Positions 24,917-33,380 of a DNA stretch of 64,000 bases are shown piece by piece. Position 1 is the first letter of the stretch. Each line of letters starts with the position of its first letter. The position numbers were made by a program, and so were the translations under genes. The stretch spans positions 153,974 through 217,973 of the IMG/VR virus record IMGVR_UViG_3300022745_000017; one strand, written 5' to 3'. The stretch comes from a virus. Under the pieces are notes generated by a model. The model was not told the origin of the DNA. It searched no databases and saw only the letters and a list, made by a program, of their open reading frames with translations.

Positions 24917-25462
24917 ATGTGCGAGCTAAATAGTCCCATTTACACACATGAGGGTTCCATGTACGCCCCTGAAAAAAGAGTGAGTTTGATTCCGTCTTGG
25001 GTTTGGCGAGCGGTGCAACGCAGTGGCCTGCCAGCTGAGAGCTTGCATGACTGGAATGCCATGAAGTCACGACTATCTCAAGAAGACCTCGCTAGCTTGG
25101 TCTCCATCATGGATCAGCAAAACCGAATCCTTGGCACACTCTACGCGACCGACTTGGCCATCGAGCCTTATGAGTATCTGAGAGAAGAGTTGTTCGATGC
25201 TGTTCGCTTGAACATGCCTTCTTTCTTGACACGTTTATTTGACGCCCCACCCGAAGGAGATATCCCTTATGAAATCAAAGACCTGGTCACCGAATATTGG
25301 ACAGTGATTATCTACCCTGGTCATTTCTCCCCAAACCTGAGCAAAACCAACACTTTCAACCTCTGCCGAGAGCTCTGCATCAAGGAGTATAACCGCAGTG
25401 ATTTTGAAAGTGCCGCAAAAAAAGATTTTTTCAACACATACCTGTACGGTTTAACTGTATAA
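24917..25462 (+). CDS. Hypothetical protein
   Basis: A 181-residue protein, unrecognised. Start 24917 is chosen for the AGGGG eight bases upstream; 24884 and 24959 remain possible. It is acidic, helical and moderately rich in aromatic residues. It stands alone between the divergent helicase promoter region and the capsid gene, 137 bases upstream of the latter. Confidence 0.65.
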   Translation: MCELNSPIYTHEGSMYAPEKRVSLIPSWVWRAVQRSGLPAESLHDWNAMKSRLSQEDLASLVSIMDQQNRILGTLYATDLAIEPYEYLREELFDAVRLNMPSFLTRLFDAPPEGDIPYEIKDLVTEYWTVIIYPGHFSPNLSKTNTFNLCRELCIKEYNRSDFESAAKKDFFNTYLYGLTV

Positions 25463-25520
25463 ATGCTGTGACGACATTTGTGCACTCGCTGGCCCACCAG
25501 TTTGTTGTACAGAAGTCGTG

Positions 25521-25536
25521 TGAAAAAGCTTTTTCA
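25521..25536. repeat. 16-bp perfect palindrome in the capsid gene leader
   Basis: TGAAAAAGCTTTTTCA lies 64 bases upstream of the capsid start. It is flanked by a wider inverted pair, GTGTGAAA (25518) and TTTCACAC (about 25572). It could be an operator or an mRNA-stabilising hairpin. Confidence 0.4.
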
Positions 25537-25599
25537 TCGGTTTGATCGACCACAACTTCGGCGTCTGCCTTTCACACTTTTCTTTTTGAGGATACAAAA

Positions 25600-27777
25600 A
25601 TGTCCGTCTCTGACATCCTGTTTTCCGGCGCTTTGCCGGAAGCCAAGCAACTGCCCGTGCAGCAAATCATCGGCGCTGTCGCGCAGTTGAACTCTGGCCG
25701 TCCAGCCTATGGGCGTGAGCTCGCTGAAAAGACCTTCACCATGGAAGGTATGCGGGAATCCGACACCGCTGCGCTGAAGTCCGGCGTCGACAGCCTGCTG
25801 GTGCGCCTCAAGCGTGAGTTGCCCACCGCCTCGACTGCCTCGCTCAAGGCCGCTGCCTACGCCCATGCCCATAGCGAAGCCCCCACCGCTGCGGTGAAGA
25901 ACCAAGGCCGAACCCTGGCGCAAGTACGCTCGGTGTTTGCTGCTGATGAAAACACCTTGGTGGTTTCCGCTGAAGGCATGTCCGACACCCTGGACGCCCG
26001 CTCCAGCGAGTGGCAGCTCGAAGCCTTCCAAGAGACCGAAAACACCCGTGTGCAGCAATACTCGGTGGCCTACAACCTACTGGCCAGCCGTCAAGACCTG
26101 TTCGGCGAAACCCTCTACCCCACGGTGGTGGTGGCTCCCGAGCACTATGGCTACATGGTGTCGATCAACCTGGCGATCGTTCAAGACGACGTGCGCCGCC
26201 AAACCACTGGTGCACTGGCACTGTTCAACCGCAAAAACGTGGCATGGGCTTACACCGATGCCAACATCCTGCAAGATGAATCGACCCGCTGCGTGCCCGT
26301 GTACCGCGATGACACCGTGGACAACAGCGACAAGTTCCTGGACGCCATCGGTGTGCAGACCGTCAAGGTCGGCAACGAGATGGTGAACACCAAGCCGCTG
26401 CTGTGTGGCGTGGAACACGATCTGCTGGGCCTGAGCCAAACCAACGCCATGCTGGCGCTGGGTGAATCCGGCGTGGAAGACGATCTGGACTCATCGATCC
26501 GACTGAGCAAGATCTACGTGAAGCTGCACTCCGGCAACACCACAGAGTACTTCTCCTTCCCCACCGACAAGCTCCCGTTCAACGACTTCAGCGGCGCGAC
26601 GCAGGCCAACAGCCGCAAGATGACCCTGAACTTCGAAACCTCGGCTCTGAAGTTTGTGGCTGGTCAAAAGACCGTCGCCGGCACCACCAGTGCCCTGCTG
26701 TCCGCCCTGACCGACCGCGTCGTGCACATGAAGGTGGACATCTTCGGCAAGGTGACCCTGGACACCGCAACCACTGTGGTGAACCCCGCCAAGCTGACCG
26801 TCGCCTCCATCACCGCCACCGACAAGTCGCAAGTGGCTGACCCCAACATCGTGGCTGCTCTCGCCTCTGCTGAAGTGGTGGGTTACGATCTGTTGGCTTG
26901 GCGTACCAACGCGGCCCGTCGTCAACGCGGCAAGCTGCTGGACTCGCAAACCGTGAACATGCTCTACACGGTGCCTCTGCTGAGCCCGCTGTCGACCCTG
27001 CGCCCGGTTGGCAAGAACGATGCCGAAGACGCTGCCAAGGTGTCCGTGCTGATCAACGCCACCCACGTCAAGACCAGCAACGCTGCCGTGACTTCGGTGC
27101 TGGATCTGCGCGAAACCCTGGCCACCTACGCTTCGTCGGTGGACACCTTCGGCAACTCGCCGGTGGTGCTGGGCGCTGCCTCCTACGTGCTCAAGCCGTT
27201 CTACGACAACATCGGCGCGTTCAACGTCGCCACGAATGTTGACTCGCTGACTTCGTCGGCCCGCATCGCTGACTTGCAAACGCTGCTGATCAACAAGATC
27301 CGTGACTCGGCCGCTCGCATGGCCTACAACAGCGGTTACTTGAACGCGCTGCGTCTGCAATACAACGGCGTGCCGCCCAAGATCGTGGTGATCATCGCCA
27401 CCGACCCGATCATCGAGCGCTACCTCACCATCAACGGTGACCCGCGTCTGGCTGGTGATCAGTTCGACTACAAGATCGTCAGCTCGCTGGACAGCCGCAT
27501 GTTCGGCCGTGTGCTGATCACCTTGGGCCTGGAAGAAGCCATGACCAGCGGTGCGCCCAACTGGCTGCACTTCGGCAACATGGCCTGGAAGCCCGAGTTG
27601 ACTGTGGTGATGCCGATGGTGCGCAACAACGCCAACGTGGTGGAACTGACGGTGCAACCTTGCTTCCGTCACATCAACAACCTGCCCCTGATGGTCGAAA
27701 TGACCGTGACTGGCATCGAGTCCATCATCGGTGGCAAGGTGAGCATGAACGTCAACAACACGGTCATCACGCCGTAA
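25600..27777 (+). CDS. Probable major capsid protein
   Basis: A 725-residue protein with the hallmarks of a jumbo-phage major capsid protein. Its length is close to the phiKZ capsid protein. Its codon use is visibly G+C-rich at third positions, unlike almost all neighbours, which indicates very high expression. It has an isolated promoter/leader region and a strong downstream terminator. The N terminus (~125 residues, helical and charged) ends in VSAE-G, fitting an [SAG]-x-E cleavage site, so it may be removed during maturation. The C-terminal part (WKPELTVVMPMVRNNAN, LMVEMTVTGIESI) is beta-rich. GAGGAT precedes the ATG. Sequence-level fold evidence (HK97) is inferred, and another abundant virion protein such as a sheath is the main alternative. 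Confidence 0.7.
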   Translation: MSVSDILFSGALPEAKQLPVQQIIGAVAQLNSGRPAYGRELAEKTFTMEGMRESDTAALKSGVDSLLVRLKRELPTASTASLKAAAYAHAHSEAPTAAVKNQGRTLAQVRSVFAADENTLVVSAEGMSDTLDARSSEWQLEAFQETENTRVQQYSVAYNLLASRQDLFGETLYPTVVVAPEHYGYMVSINLAIVQDDVRRQTTGALALFNRKNVAWAYTDANILQDESTRCVPVYRDDTVDNSDKFLDAIGVQTVKVGNEMVNTKPLLCGVEHDLLGLSQTNAMLALGESGVEDDLDSSIRLSKIYVKLHSGNTTEYFSFPTDKLPFNDFSGATQANSRKMTLNFETSALKFVAGQKTVAGTTSALLSALTDRVVHMKVDIFGKVTLDTATTVVNPAKLTVASITATDKSQVADPNIVAALASAEVVGYDLLAWRTNAARRQRGKLLDSQTVNMLYTVPLLSPLSTLRPVGKNDAEDAAKVSVLINATHVKTSNAAVTSVLDLRETLATYASSVDTFGNSPVVLGAASYVLKPFYDNIGAFNVATNVDSLTSSARIADLQTLLINKIRDSAARMAYNSGYLNALRLQYNGVPPKIVVIIATDPIIERYLTINGDPRLAGDQFDYKIVSSLDSRMFGRVLITLGLEEAMTSGAPNWLHFGNMAWKPELTVVMPMVRNNANVVELTVQPCFRHINNLPLMVEMTVTGIESIIGGKVSMNVNNTVITP

Positions 27778-27791
27778 GACAGTCTCAGACA

Positions 27792-27850
27792 AGTCTTGGT
27801 TGGTGTAGGGTGATTTGGTTAGCCACCAGTAACTCGAACCAACCAAGACT
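27792..27850 (+). terminator. Hairpin after the capsid gene
   Basis: A 13-bp stem (27792-27804 with 27838-27850) with a 33-base, internally structured loop, 15 bases after the capsid stop. Confidence 0.6.
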
Positions 27851-27865
27851 CTAGACAAATGTCAT

Positions 27866-27916
27866 TACTCAGCAACTACCTACTTGGCGGTGAGGCCAGT
27901 AGGTAGTTGCTGAGTA
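27866..27916 (+). terminator. Second, stronger hairpin after the capsid gene
   Basis: A 19-bp perfect stem (27866-27884 with 27898-27916) with a 13-base loop. No clear U-tract follows. Confidence 0.65.
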
Positions 27917-28116
27917 TGCCGCATGTTCGATTATTCTTCAGTCACTTATTATCTAACTGAGTCATGGACGGTAAGGGTTGTGGCAAAATGGGCAAGACGA
28001 TGCTCCATCACAACCCCTTGACTACTCGTAAGCTTACGGGTAACAAAACAACACCCTCAAAGGTTAACTAGGCATAGAACCCTTGAGTCTTAAGTTAGTT
28101 TGCTTAAGGCCTAGCA

Positions 28117-29583
28117 ATGATTATCAGCGAAATCCTGCCACCGTGTGTAAAAAATACGGCGGCTTTCATTGGGATCTTCAACAACGCGCGTGTTGGGATC
28201 AACAACCAGACTCGACTGAGCTTTGATGCGGCTGAACAAGAGCAGCACGCCCACGGCGAAGTCAGCGAAACTTGGACGTATGTAAATTACACAAACAAAG
28301 ACATCACCATCAAAGACCGCACTGGCATTGCTTTTAAGATTAAGAGCACGCCAAAGGTCACCAATCGCCATTTTGTATTGCGGCGATGTTTTAAGATGCG
28401 ATACACGGGATTTGAGTCACTGGTGAAACTGCTACAGAGCAAGGAAGTGTTTGATGAGCCTGAACTCAATGGACTGCGTCAGAATTTACACGCCGTTCGC
28501 AAGCTCAACGCCCACTACTTAGAGTTTACACTAGAGTACCTTATCCCGATAGAAGACCTCCAGAGAGCTGGTGGGTATATCTATCATTTTCAGACCGATA
28601 AGGTTTTGTCCATCGGCGATGTAGATGAGAGTCCCCTACATCCTTACGGACAAAGCAATAAAGATTTAACCGGCTTTGGCAGGCAAGAGTATTTCACCGT
28701 CCAGCGGGCTATCAACCACCGTGTTCGATATGTCAGCCACGAAGATAATCCTCGCCCCCGGTATATCAAGATACTCAATCATGTCTATACTCTTTACCCA
28801 GAGCGCTTAGCACCGGCTAGGACGATGGTTATGCGCACTACAGACGGCGTCTGGTGTGCAAAGCCAATGGGGGAGTATATCCAGCTCGTACACACGTCGA
28901 GCAAGGACAATGTTTCGGGTATTTTCTCAATCATCTACACCCTTGAAGAAGCGCAAAAGGAAATCGGGGTGTTCGACTCGTATGAGATGGCTAGGAGTCA
29001 CGGAGACATCGAGTCATCTCAAAAGCAAAAGCTCGCTCAAGCTCAATACGCGATCGAGCAGCTTAAACTAGAAACCCTCAGAGAAAAAGAGGCCGCTCAG
29101 CAGTCAGCAGACCTGCGCAGCAACGAGCTCGCCATGAAGAACCATGAGCTCGATCTCTTTAAGATCTCAGCAACCAGAGAAAAAGCAGCGTTAGAGCAAC
29201 ACGCTATCAAACTGCAATCCGATTTGCAAGAGTTAAAGACCGCGCAAATCAAGTCAGAGATTGAGCTCACCAATCTACTGGCCGAACAAAAGCGTATCGA
29301 CGCAGATAGAAAGTCCAAAGACGAGCAGTTGCAACGGGAAGCCCGCCAACAAGACGAGAGGTTAGCCAGAATGCGTGACGAACATGAAGCCACCCTCAAG
29401 AAGATACGCGACGAACACGCTGATCAACTCAAGCGTGAAGCGGCACAGCTTAAAGACAGCTACGAAGCCCGCTCACTAGCGCGTAAAGACGCATCGGAAT
29501 CTATTAAAATTATCCCCGCACTCATCATGACTATAGGTACTATCATTGCCTTTTTCTTCGGAAAGAGCACAAAGAGCGCCTGA
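28117..29583 (+). CDS. Coiled-coil protein with C-terminal membrane anchor
   Basis: A 488-residue protein. Residues ~1-270 form a globular beta-rich domain. Residues ~290-455 are a continuous charged coiled coil (for example LREKEAAQQSADLRSNE and REARQQDERLARMRDEHE). The end is a single hydrophobic helix (IIPALIMTIGTIIAFFFG) followed by KSTKSA. This is the architecture of a tail-anchored scaffold or membrane-tethering protein, not of a typical virion protein. A weak ribosome site (AAGG) precedes the ATG. No family is recognised. It follows the long structured region after the capsid gene. Confidence 0.65.
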   Translation: MIISEILPPCVKNTAAFIGIFNNARVGINNQTRLSFDAAEQEQHAHGEVSETWTYVNYTNKDITIKDRTGIAFKIKSTPKVTNRHFVLRRCFKMRYTGFESLVKLLQSKEVFDEPELNGLRQNLHAVRKLNAHYLEFTLEYLIPIEDLQRAGGYIYHFQTDKVLSIGDVDESPLHPYGQSNKDLTGFGRQEYFTVQRAINHRVRYVSHEDNPRPRYIKILNHVYTLYPERLAPARTMVMRTTDGVWCAKPMGEYIQLVHTSSKDNVSGIFSIIYTLEEAQKEIGVFDSYEMARSHGDIESSQKQKLAQAQYAIEQLKLETLREKEAAQQSADLRSNELAMKNHELDLFKISATREKAALEQHAIKLQSDLQELKTAQIKSEIELTNLLAEQKRIDADRKSKDEQLQREARQQDERLARMRDEHEATLKKIRDEHADQLKREAAQLKDSYEARSLARKDASESIKIIPALIMTIGTIIAFFFGKSTKSA

Positions 29584-29623
29584 GTTTAACACTGAGTGTT
29601 CAACCACCAACCTATCTTAACAT

Positions 29624-31243
29624 ATGTTCCCACAGGAAATCGAAGATGAAATCGACCGCATCACAACACCGTTCAATGAACGGATCGCTAGTGGGTTGGC
29701 TACCCACGAGCTAAAGAAGTCGGCCACCTACATCGACAAGGTGTTAAAGAGTGTGGCCCGAGGATTTCCTTCGAGTGTGCGCTATGCCGGCTATCGCCCA
29801 CTGACACCCGAAGAAGAGTTTGCCAAGCTCACGAGTATGCGCGCCCAAGCGCCTGCGACTCTGGACATCGCTAACTCGACACTGCGCATGTTTTTGTACA
29901 TGTTTGAATTCCATCAGAGCGACGGTCAGATCCACAAGATCGACAAACCACTTCAATTGCTGCACGGCAGCATTGGTGGCGCTGGACGGTTTGAGATCGC
30001 AGGATCAAAATTCCTGGCTTCTCCTGTCTTAGCAGACCAAGTCTTCTCGGTGATGGAAGACCACGTCTTCATTAAGCTGATGAAAGCCAAGCTCATTGTC
30101 AAGCAGCTCTCCTATCACTGGATGGCCGCTGGCATTCGGGACTCCGCTTATGTCGCCTGGGCTGACGTTTATAATGAACGCTCTACGCCTGGCGCTCCAC
30201 GCAACCCGATCACAGCTAAGACGTGCCTGGCCCATTACTTGTTTTGTAAGTTTGGGGTCACCAAAGCCTTCCGCAAATTCGCTCATGCGGAGATCAAGGT
30301 CGGTGGCATTGAGATCACGGAACAGATGTACCCGCCTGACAAGTGGTTGATCTGTACGTCGGTTCAAATCAAACCCAAGACTTACCGGCTCTTTTACGAA
30401 CCCTCTGACATTCGTGTAGCCGTGCGGATCGATCAGCTCAACACCATGACCCGGTGTTTGTTAGCTGGCTTGTTTTATGTGGTCGACCATTTCCCCCAGC
30501 GCATGTTAGCCCGAGAGATCGATAACATCGATACTTGGCGCGTGATGTTGGGCTTGCTCATCTGGAGTGGCACAGTCAACGAGGGCAAGCTCCTCTCGAA
30601 TGTGAACAACCATTTCAACAGCTTAGATGAGTATGTCGACAACATGGTCATTGACAAGTTGCGTGTGATTAACGTGCCTTGTCAGGATGTCTATGAGCTG
30701 TTTGGCTACGTGATCAGTAACATGATCAAGTGGCTGCAAGAAAGTAGCCGTACCAGTAACTCTATGTGGAATAAAGAGTTGGTGGTGTTGCCGTTCATCT
30801 ATTACAAGGTGATCGAAGCAATTCACTTGCTTTACTTCAAGCTCAATGCAAGCCAGCACAGAGAGCTCACCCTACAGCGCGTTGAGAAAGCACTCCAGCA
30901 CTTGACGCCGGGTGTGATCTACAAGGTGACAAGAAACGGTGAGGTATCGACCACCTCGTGTCCTGGTGACAATCCAGCTACACGCATGACATCCATCATT
31001 GTTCCGCAAGCCAAGAGTGCTTCTGGCACCAGTGCTGACCGGACATCGACCACTGATCCGTCACAACGGCTCCACCCGTCGACCATTGATACCGGATGCT
31101 ACCTGGCACTGCCAAAAGCAGATCCGTCAGGCCGTGGTAGAATTAACCTCGCTGTACAAACCACCGACACCGGCTTGATCGTGCGCGATCCACGCTATAT
31201 CGACATTTTGAATGAAGCTGAACAATACTTCAGCAGAAGGTAA
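29624..31243 (+). CDS. Hypothetical large phage protein
   Basis: A 539-residue protein, unrecognised. It is helix-rich for ~440 residues, with conserved-looking aromatic segments (HWMAAGIRDSAYVAWADV, CLLAGLFYVVDHF). A Ser/Thr/Asp-rich disordered linker (about residues 455-495) is followed by a short C-terminal segment. It is four bases upstream of a second large protein with its own disordered linker, so the two are probably co-expressed virion or assembly proteins. No strong ribosome site precedes ATG 29624. Confidence 0.65.
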   Translation: MFPQEIEDEIDRITTPFNERIASGLATHELKKSATYIDKVLKSVARGFPSSVRYAGYRPLTPEEEFAKLTSMRAQAPATLDIANSTLRMFLYMFEFHQSDGQIHKIDKPLQLLHGSIGGAGRFEIAGSKFLASPVLADQVFSVMEDHVFIKLMKAKLIVKQLSYHWMAAGIRDSAYVAWADVYNERSTPGAPRNPITAKTCLAHYLFCKFGVTKAFRKFAHAEIKVGGIEITEQMYPPDKWLICTSVQIKPKTYRLFYEPSDIRVAVRIDQLNTMTRCLLAGLFYVVDHFPQRMLAREIDNIDTWRVMLGLLIWSGTVNEGKLLSNVNNHFNSLDEYVDNMVIDKLRVINVPCQDVYELFGYVISNMIKWLQESSRTSNSMWNKELVVLPFIYYKVIEAIHLLYFKLNASQHRELTLQRVEKALQHLTPGVIYKVTRNGEVSTTSCPGDNPATRMTSIIVPQAKSASGTSADRTSTTDPSQRLHPSTIDTGCYLALPKADPSGRGRINLAVQTTDTGLIVRDPRYIDILNEAEQYFSRR

Positions 31244-31247
31244 TAAG

Positions 31248-33302
31248 ATGCAACCACAATTTAGTATGTCTCGCGCTCAGTCGCGGCCTGTCAACTATGC
31301 ACGGGGTTTTCCCTTTTCGATCCTGTGCCGGCCGACAGAAGCCACACGGGACTTGGTTGAAGAAGCGGCACTGGAGCTGGTTACGATCATCCAGCGTGAG
31401 GCAGCAAATAGCGGCCTGCGGATGTTCCTCTTCAACCAGATGAGTGATAACGGGTTCAATAACCGTGACTTCTTCGATCTGGTGCAGACAACCCTCGATT
31501 TGATCGACGCCGAGATCATGACTTATCGGCGAGTACCTGTCGGCCTGGTACAGGACTGCGCCAAGCTGGCTACGGACTGGGAAAACGTACTCAATGCAGA
31601 TCGTTTTAATCTGTTTGAGTTCATCTCGCGTGACCTTCATCAGGATGTGGTCAACGGCATTAACATGGCCAAAGAAGAGCGCCGCGTGCGTCTGCGCACC
31701 CCTGCGCGCGGCGCTGAGCGTGATCCTTATCACGACGCAACGCGTTCTCGGTATACTCCCACTTACGACGATCGCCGAGGCTACGATGATCGTGGTGGTT
31801 TGCCACGCTCTTATCAGTCTGTTGCTCGTGCGCCAGTATACGCACCAACGACTGTGTCAGCTGCACCGCCTCGTGTAAGCGTGGCTGGCAATCCGCGCGA
31901 ACAAGTGCCGCCGGTGCACACACCTGATCCAGCCTACGAGCAACGTATGCGCACGCCCACAGCCCGACTCGAAGTCATCCGCGCTGGAGCAGCGATTCCG
32001 CGCCAACAACCCGTGGTCGCTGACCTGCCTAGCTGCACGAATTTGCAGCTGTCAGAGAAAGACAAAGCAATGCGCCGCGAATTGGCGCTGGCCGTCTCCA
32101 AAAATGGAACAGTTGTCGTAGACGTTCAACGCTATGATGACCCAGGTGTGCAGTTTGTTGCGACTGACAAGTGGTGGTTCATCCCTGTATTCAACGCGAA
32201 GACCCACACTCTTTACTACATCATCAAAGACGATGGGGCCATGTGTCCTATCACCGTGAAAGCTTTTGAGGAATTCGACGTGGACGCAGAAAAACACTTG
32301 GGCAAACCCGCCAACTACGTTCAAGCGGTCATTCCTCAGCCAGCAAAAGTCAAACAGCAGCAAAAGCTGCTTGACTCTATCACCGAGAGCCTCGATGCTC
32401 AAGAAGCTTTGTTCACTGACATCGTCGTGATCGAAGCCAATGAGTACGCTGCTGCCGGTGTGCCGGCAGAGGAGATACCCATGAAAGACCGAGTCTACAG
32501 CGTATGCGACTTGTCGCAAGGCTGGTTGATCGCAGACCACACCGCAGGTGTGATGAAAGAGCAGCTGGATAAACCCAGCACCATCAGCGCAGTACGTGTC
32601 AAAGTCTCACTGACTGACACGGTGATTGATTCAGCCGACTCAGCCTGGCTCGATCATCTGGGGAATATGAAAGACTTCTCCCAACTGCGAACAGCCATCA
32701 CCACGCAGCTCGATAAGCTGCAATGCGGCATTCCCACCACACTCGTCAGCGAGAAAGTGATCTCCCGCATCGACAAGCGTTTAGCCAACGAGATCAGCCA
32801 CGTCCTCAAGAACGTGATCGGTGTGGACATCACGATCGACTCTTTCCTCGATCCCAACGGCGGCGGTGCGCTTATGGCGTATCTGTCAGAGAACATGCCC
32901 AGCATTGGTAGTCTGCTGCTGGATTACCAAGAAGAGATCATCTCGGCTGCACTCAGCCGGGTGCATGGGTCCGATGAGATCTCTGAGATTCTCTACAGCC
33001 TCTGCTGCGAAACACCCACCGATCAGAAACCACCGGTGGTGATGTTCACGTCGAGCTATGTCTTGGTGAAGATCGGGTTCGAATCGACGGTGTTCTTCAA
33101 CGGTATGGTCATGCCGCATGAAGTATGCCACATCAACGCCAACGAAATGCCGGTTTTGAACAAACTGTTTGCGACGTTGCGCAAAGACATGAAGACGCGT
33201 GAGCGTTTGATCATCCAGCTGGAAGACGGTGTCACAGTCCATGTCAACCGTGGCGTGTTGGAAGACTCTCCGTTTGCTATGCGTGTTGAGAAGGCTGCTT
33301 AA
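31248..33302 (+). CDS. Hypothetical large phage protein with Arg/Tyr-rich linker
   Basis: A 684-residue protein; start 31248 is chosen because AGAAGG precedes it by seven bases. An N-terminal helical domain (~1-140) is followed by a low-complexity Arg/Tyr/Pro-rich stretch (about residues 145-255, with RYTPTYDDRRGYDDRGG). A large C-terminal alpha/beta domain follows. The linker resembles nucleic-acid- or protein-binding disordered segments. It is partnered with the gene at 29624 and ends at a bidirectional terminator facing the portal-like gene. The function is unknown; a structural or packaging role is a guess from location. Confidence 0.65.
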   Translation: MQPQFSMSRAQSRPVNYARGFPFSILCRPTEATRDLVEEAALELVTIIQREAANSGLRMFLFNQMSDNGFNNRDFFDLVQTTLDLIDAEIMTYRRVPVGLVQDCAKLATDWENVLNADRFNLFEFISRDLHQDVVNGINMAKEERRVRLRTPARGAERDPYHDATRSRYTPTYDDRRGYDDRGGLPRSYQSVARAPVYAPTTVSAAPPRVSVAGNPREQVPPVHTPDPAYEQRMRTPTARLEVIRAGAAIPRQQPVVADLPSCTNLQLSEKDKAMRRELALAVSKNGTVVVDVQRYDDPGVQFVATDKWWFIPVFNAKTHTLYYIIKDDGAMCPITVKAFEEFDVDAEKHLGKPANYVQAVIPQPAKVKQQQKLLDSITESLDAQEALFTDIVVIEANEYAAAGVPAEEIPMKDRVYSVCDLSQGWLIADHTAGVMKEQLDKPSTISAVRVKVSLTDTVIDSADSAWLDHLGNMKDFSQLRTAITTQLDKLQCGIPTTLVSEKVISRIDKRLANEISHVLKNVIGVDITIDSFLDPNGGGALMAYLSENMPSIGSLLLDYQEEIISAALSRVHGSDEISEILYSLCCETPTDQKPPVVMFTSSYVLVKIGFESTVFFNGMVMPHEVCHINANEMPVLNKLFATLRKDMKTRERLIIQLEDGVTVHVNRGVLEDSPFAMRVEKAA

Positions 33303-33324
33303 ATTGCTCGGTTAAACGGCACAA

Positions 33325-33360
33325 CTCCAGGTGGGGACGCTTACGCGTCCCCACCTGGAG
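33325..33360. terminator. Bidirectional terminator hairpin
   Basis: A 16-bp perfect stem (33325-33340 with 33345-33360) with a TTAC loop, between convergent genes ending at 33302 (+) and 33381 (-). Confidence 0.85.
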
Positions 33361-33380
33361 CTAACCTCTATTTATTTTTC

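Larger units (their letters stand above)
27778..28116 (+). other. 339-base structured intergenic region after the capsid gene
   Basis: There is no ORF of note. It holds two strong hairpins (27792-27850 and 27866-27916), an imperfect stem around AAGGGTTGTG/CACAACCCCTT (about 27970-28018), and a 12-bp palindrome CGTAAGCTTACG. A further imperfect hairpin, CTCAAAGGTT/AACCCTTGAG, lies near 28055-28087. It could host a small RNA or tandem terminators. Confidence 0.5.

Noticed and set aside
26491-27858. Long - strand ORF (455 codons) opposite the capsid gene
   Set aside because: Its His/Gln/Gly/Val-rich composition is typical of the antisense of a G+C-rich-third-position gene, and it has no ribosome site.
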